Origin: an uncultured Pirellula sp.
Lineage (GTDB): Bacteria > Planctomycetota > Planctomycetia > Pirellulales > Pirellulaceae
Direction: 5' to 3'
NCBI GenBank assembly: GCA_903858115.1
Contig: CAIOHR010000279.1
Location: forward strand, 1-48,216
Length of the DNA: 48,216 nucleotides
The translations under genes and the position numbers were made by a program. Position 1 is the stretch's first letter, and the number at the start of each line of letters is the position of its first letter. Below, in pieces: positions 44,743 through 48,216 of the stretch. The notes under the pieces are model-generated. The model worked only from the letters and a program-made list of their open reading frames with translations. It was not told the DNA's origin and made no database searches.

Positions 44743-45477
44743 CTAGTAGTATTGTTGGTGTACAGGCTTGATGACGATTTCAGGAACGTGAACGCGGGCT
44801 GGTAAAGCAGCTAGTCCTACCACCACCGATGCGATATCTTCAGGTTTGAGAATTTTCTGGCGGTGCTCTTCTGTTACAGGAACCGGTCGCTGGTCAAGGA
44901 TTGGTGTATCGACTTCACCTGGATAAACATTGGTAACTCGAATGCCCTCGACTCCTACTTCATTGGAGACGCAAGTTCCCAAGGCAGTCATCGCAAATTT
45001 GCTTGCCGAATAAGCAACACCTCCAAGGGCGAGAGCGCGTTTGCCGGCCACGCTAGAGATGTTGATAATCATTCCCTCTTTTCGTTCTCGCATGGCGGGC
45101 AATACGGCATGGATGCAGTTGTAAGCGCCTGTTGCATTGATCGACATCACTTGGTCCCACATATCCGGCGTCATTGCGGACATGGATCGATCCTTGATGT
45201 TGACGCCCGCTGCATTAACCAAAATGTCAATGGTACCAATGGTCTGCTTCACCCATGCCATGAACTCGTTCACGCCCGGACGGTCTACGACGTCTAACTT
45301 CTTTCCATGCAGTTTTCCATCGGATACCTTGATCGCCTCGTCGATTGCAGATTGACGCCGGGAACCAATGACGACGGTCGCTCCATGCGAAACGAATTCC
45401 AAAGCCAGGGCCAAGCCAATCCCGGTTGCTCCGCCAGAAATCACAATTGTCTTGTTCGCTAAACTCGTCATCTGCAT
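44743..45477 (-). CDS. Short-chain dehydrogenase/reductase
   Basis: A classical SDR. The frame reaches 45537; the start is set at ATG 45477 (or 45471) because SDRs begin a few residues before the NAD site, here VISGGATGIGLALAL. The NNAG position reads LVNAAGVN, the catalytic Ser is in INISSVAGKR and the YxxxK pair in YSASK. The length (244 residues) is normal. First gene of a three-gene operon that diverges from FucU-fuconolactonase, so it is a candidate L-fucose (or related sugar) dehydrogenase; that step is an inference from neighbourhood only. Confidence 0.9.
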   Translation of the reverse strand: MQMTSLANKTIVISGGATGIGLALALEFVSHGATVVIGSRRQSAIDEAIKVSDGKLHGKKLDVVDRPGVNEFMAWVKQTIGTIDILVNAAGVNIKDRSMSAMTPDMWDQVMSINATGAYNCIHAVLPAMRERKEGMIINISSVAGKRALALGGVAYSASKFAMTALGTCVSNEVGVEGIRVTNVYPGEVDTPILDQRPVPVTEEHRQKILKPEDIASVVVGLAALPARVHVPEIVIKPVHQQYY

Positions 45478-45607
45478 CTTGTTTAAGGCGACTACGCCTT
45501 TCTCGCTTCGATCTCTATTGGAAAGTAACCGGCCCACTGCCGCTCATCATAGCAAACATCGCCAAATTCGCACGATGGGGCGTTCCACGAAATCTGGCAC
45601 ACTATAA

Positions 45608-45655
45608 GCTATTGATTAAGTAAGTTATTGAGTAAGCAAGCTATTGAGTAAGCTG
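45608..45655. repeat. 16-base imperfect tandem repeat, three copies
   Basis: Units 45608-45623, 45624-45639 and 45640-45655 follow the pattern G(C/T)TATTGA(G/T)TAAG(T/C)(A/T)(A/G); the second and third differ at three positions. It lies in the region between the divergent SDR and FucU genes. Confidence 0.8.
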
Positions 45656-45762
45656 CCGAGGTACGGTACTAAGTTTATCAAGCTATGAGTTCCGGCAGAA
45701 ATAGCTTTCGCTCACCGACAGATGTCCTACTGTTACATTCATCCTAACCCCAATTGAGAATA

Positions 45763-46206
45763 ATGCTCCGAACATCCCTACTCCACCCTCAAATTCTCAA
45801 GTCGATCGCACAAGCGGGCCATCATGCGAAGATCCTTATCGCTGACGGCAACTACCCAGCTTCCTCGAAGAAAGGGCCGAAGGCAGAGCTTGTATCGTTG
45901 CAATTGACTCCTGGTATTCCGACCGTTGCGCAAGTTTTGAGGCCACTCTTGGAAGTGCTGCCGATTGACCATATCCACACGATGGGTATCGACAAGAGTG
46001 ATGAGTATGCGTTGGACAAAGATCCGGCAGTTTGGAGCGAATATCGGGCGATCATGAAAGAAATGCAGTTCAAGCGAGATCTCGAACCCATCGTCAAATG
46101 GGACTTCTACGATGCCGTGATGTCCGAGGATCATGTCCTAACCATTCAAACTGCGGACCAAGCGACGTGGGCTAACCTTCTTCTCTTGGTCGGGGTTCGT
46201 ACGTAA
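45763..46206 (+). CDS. RbsD/FucU-family sugar mutarotase
   Basis: Interconverts anomers of L-fucose or D-ribose-like sugars in the cytoplasm. The frame opens at TTG 45754; ATG 45763 is preferred because family members begin M(L/I)xxxLxHP. The start LLHPQILKSIAQAGHHAKILIADGNYP shows the catalytic His (in AGHH) and the ADGNYP family block; later LPIDHIHTMG and the DFYDAV (Tyr/Asp) motifs follow. 147 residues, normal. TAATG overlap with the fuconolactonase gene couples the two. Confidence 0.92.
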   Translation: MLRTSLLHPQILKSIAQAGHHAKILIADGNYPASSKKGPKAELVSLQLTPGIPTVAQVLRPLLEVLPIDHIHTMGIDKSDEYALDKDPAVWSEYRAIMKEMQFKRDLEPIVKWDFYDAVMSEDHVLTIQTADQATWANLLLLVGVRT

Positions 46207-47036
46207 TGCGGATTGATTCCCACCAGCATTTCTGGGATTACGATCCTACTGCGTATCCCTGGATAACCCCAGGATCGGCAATTCATGGCAGTTTCAAACC
46301 TGCAGATTTAGAGCCGTTACTTCGCAGCGCACAGATCGGTGGCTGCATCGCTGTACAAGCTAGGCAGAATTTAAAAGAGAACGTCTATCTTTGTTCGTTG
46401 GCCGAAGCGAATCCATTGATACAGGCGGTTGTGGGATGGATCGATTTGCGAAGTGACGATGTGGAGCAACAGGCTACCGCTTTCAAACAATTACCGAAGA
46501 GTGTTGGTGTTCGGCATGTTGTCCAGGACGAAGCCGACAGCGAGTTCATGACGCGAGAGCCTTTCCGGCGAGGAATTGCCGCTCTCAAAAAACATGGATT
46601 GGTTTACGATATTTTGATTTACGCACATCAGTTGCCCGACGCGATTCGCCTCGTTCGAGATTTTCCCGAGCAAGCTTTTGTGCTGGATCACATCGCAAAG
46701 CCCAGAATCGCGACTGGCGAAATCCAGGAGTGGGCATCGCACATGCGCGAGATAGCGAAGTACCCAAACCTGTCCGTGAAACTATCGGGAATGGTGACCG
46801 AAGCAGATCATCTCCATTGGAATTCTCAAGTGATGGAGCCGTATTGGAACGTCGTGGCGGAAGCCTTTGGAACCGATCGAATTCTCTATGGCTCGGACTG
46901 GCCTGTCATTCGACTGGCAAGCGACTACGCGAGGTGGGTAGAGACCGTTAGCCGATGGTTGGAGGTTTATCCCACCTCGGACCAAGAGAAGATCTGGGGT
47001 GAAAATGCGCAACGCGTTTATTTGTCACGCGGTTGA
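46206..47036 (+). CDS. Amidohydrolase-2 lactonase (L-fuconolactonase-like)
   Basis: A 276-residue amidohydrolase-2 protein. It starts with MRIDSHQHFWDYDP, the metal-site opening of the family, then AVQARQNLKENVYLC, VGVRHVVQDEAD, FVLDHIAKP and KLSGMVTEAD; the metal-site Asp is in YGSDWPV. This is the pattern of fuconolactone/L-rhamnono-lactone hydrolases. Paired with FucU through an overlapping start. The operon lacks an aldolase and dehydratase inside the window, so the pathway is only partly visible here. Confidence 0.92.
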   Translation: MRIDSHQHFWDYDPTAYPWITPGSAIHGSFKPADLEPLLRSAQIGGCIAVQARQNLKENVYLCSLAEANPLIQAVVGWIDLRSDDVEQQATAFKQLPKSVGVRHVVQDEADSEFMTREPFRRGIAALKKHGLVYDILIYAHQLPDAIRLVRDFPEQAFVLDHIAKPRIATGEIQEWASHMREIAKYPNLSVKLSGMVTEADHLHWNSQVMEPYWNVVAEAFGTDRILYGSDWPVIRLASDYARWVETVSRWLEVYPTSDQEKIWGENAQRVYLSRG

Positions 47037-47089
47037 AACCGTCAACACTCCACACTACTAACTACCATCCCTCCAGCGTTCAGACACGG

Positions 47090-47892
47090 ATGCCCTACAG
47101 AAACGTAGACTGGGCGATCACCCCGCATATTGGAACACCAATCAATACTGATTCCCACTCATCCAGTAAGTCAACAATCTACGGACAAGGTCTCATTAGT
47201 GAAGTCACAATCGACAAAAGTAGCAGGCACGCTCCGTCGAGCCGTCCGCTCTACCAGTTTTCAAGATTTGCGGAGATTCTAGGTGAACGGCACATGTAGA
47301 CACAAGTCTTGGTTTAGGTTTTGTTAAACCCAATGATTGGTTATTTGAAAAAGATCAGGATTTCGGAACAAAGCTACAAGGCCAAATTGTTAACGGTTTT
47401 GAACTTGGTACAAAGGAGGAGGAAGAGTTTCGGCGAGATCAAGCTTCCACCCTAGTTGCGACAATCTCCAAGTACGACCATATGGCTTCGCGGTTTAGTC
47501 CGTCAATAACCATATTTAAGAACCAAGATGATTATGAAAGCCTAAAACCAATTAATCTGGAGGGCATTGTGGATCATTTTGTAGATGGCTGCACGGTCCT
47601 TTTAAGGGACTATGAAGTGATCGAATTGCCATGCCAGCATGAAGTTTCTCAATGCGCCTCCGTTCGTTTTAAATCACGGTGGGTATTCGAACACAGGGAG
47701 ATAGAACCTGTTCTCATTAATGACCAAACCATTATGATCGATCAAGGATCGGTGGACGCGCTGGCGCGCAAGGGACACAGCTATTTGTTGTCTTACCCGC
47801 CGTTGGAGGGGATGTTTCTCGGAGTGGAATCTGCTCAAATAGTGAAGTCTGTTGACGGATTGGTTACCAGTTCCTTTGCCCAGGAGACTTGA
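47090..47892 (+). pseudogene. Unknown protein gene, probably frameshifted
   Basis: Two adjoining plus-strand frames look like one gene. The first (ATG 47090 to a stop at 47297-47299) encodes YRNVDWAITPHIGTPIN ... RPLYQFSRFAEILGERH; the second, one base back, runs from 47287 through VDTSLGLGFVKPNDWLFEK and TKEEEEFRRDQASTLVAT to a stop at 47890-47892. Joining them by re-reading one base near 47293 gives a protein of about 267 residues. The downstream half alone could start at ATG 47482 (136 residues, MASRFSPSITIF). I do not recognise the family; no membrane segment or signal peptide. The sequence beyond the break is clearly protein-like, since a 200-base upstream extension stays open with no start codon. 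Confidence 0.5.
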
Positions 47893-47893
47893 C

Positions 47894-48216
47894 ATGGCAC
47901 GCATCATTCGAGCCGAAATCTTCAATCCACGCGAAGTCGCGGTCCTTCATCTTTGCGCAAGAGTTTGCCGCCGTTGCTTCCTGCTCGGCGATGACCCATT
48001 CACCCAAAAGAACTTCGATCATCGGAAAAATTGGGTCGAAGACCAACTCAAAGTCCAAGCGGCTGCGTTTTCTATAGATCTAATAACACTAGCCGTCATG
48101 TCTAATCACATCCACTTGGTTCTGCGATCCAGACCCGATGTCGTCGACACTTGGGACGATCGCGAAGTCGCTCGTCGTTGGCTCATGATTTGTCCGAAAC
48201 GAAAGGACAAGAGCGG
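47894..48216 (+). CDS. REP-associated tyrosine transposase (Y1, HUH), 5' part
   Basis: The frame opens at ATG 47894 with AGGAG at 47882-47886 and continues to the window end without a stop. It encodes MARIIRAEIFNPREVAVLH, the start of the IS200-like transposases common in planctomycetes, with FDHRKNWVEDQL and then MSNHIHLVLR, in which the HIH pair is the metal-binding HUH motif, and WDDREVARRWLMICP further on. The catalytic Tyr lies beyond the window. It begins one base after the unknown gene. Such transposases are usually single-copy domesticated-looking or IS-borne genes. Confidence 0.88.
   Translation, partial: MARIIRAEIFNPREVAVLHLCARVCRRCFLLGDDPFTQKNFDHRKNWVEDQLKVQAAAFSIDLITLAVMSNHIHLVLRSRPDVVDTWDDREVARRWLMICPKRKDKS

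Overview
The window looks like the chromosome of a planctomycete, most likely Pirellulaceae. This rests on gene content: a very large secreted beta-propeller protein with a C-terminal haem c domain, long Gly/Met-rich and Arg/Ser-rich proteins without obvious relatives, a sulfatase-modifying-factor-like fragment, a DUF885 peptidase, and a REP-type transposase whose wording is typical of planctomycetes. GC content is intermediate and RND, ABC and sugar-catabolic genes are spread through it. This is inferred from family recognition; no database search was run.

Left part (1-11.2 kb), accessory. A complete subtype I-F CRISPR-Cas locus lies on the minus strand in the canonical order cas1, cas2-3 fusion, cas8f (csy1), cas5f (csy2), cas7f (csy3), cas6f (csy4), leader, array. 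The array runs off the left window edge. Upstream of cas1 are a decayed IS630-family transposase, a thioesterase gene broken at a run of seven G, an SUMF1-like gene stopped by a nonsense codon, and unassigned degenerate sequence. The block ends at a tRNA-Asn gene whose 3' end faces it, which suggests an island inserted at this tRNA.

Middle part (11.3-35.7 kb), mostly housekeeping and lineage-specific genes. It contains an Arg/Ser-rich disordered protein, a secreted Gly-Met repeat protein, a SOUL haem-binding protein, a GNAT acetyltransferase, a sugar isomerase/SMP-30 pair, a DUF885 metallopeptidase with a family 9 glycosyltransferase, and a TPR lipoprotein. A three-gene ABC export operon (ATPase, permease, 600-residue protein) ends in a clear terminator. 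Then follow folC, an RND permease without partners, and a row of small genes including a CtaM/DUF420-like protein and a DUF4416 protein.

Right part (35.8-48.2 kb). A PVC-type cytochrome c/propeller protein is followed within three bases by an iron-type ABC permease. A protoporphyrinogen oxidase gene overlaps a frameshifted GIY-YIG nuclease gene. An SDR - D-threonine-aldolase-like - GT2 operon diverges from a FucU - fuconolactonase pair, consistent with non-phosphorylative L-fucose (or a related 6-deoxysugar) breakdown. The window ends with a frameshifted unknown gene and the 5' part of a HUH (Y1) transposase.

The I-F system appears complete by motif inspection and is the most notable element, because I-F is best known from Gammaproteobacteria. 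Three separate single-base frameshifts (9.55, 41.05 and 47.29 kb) raise the question of real gene decay versus assembly error.
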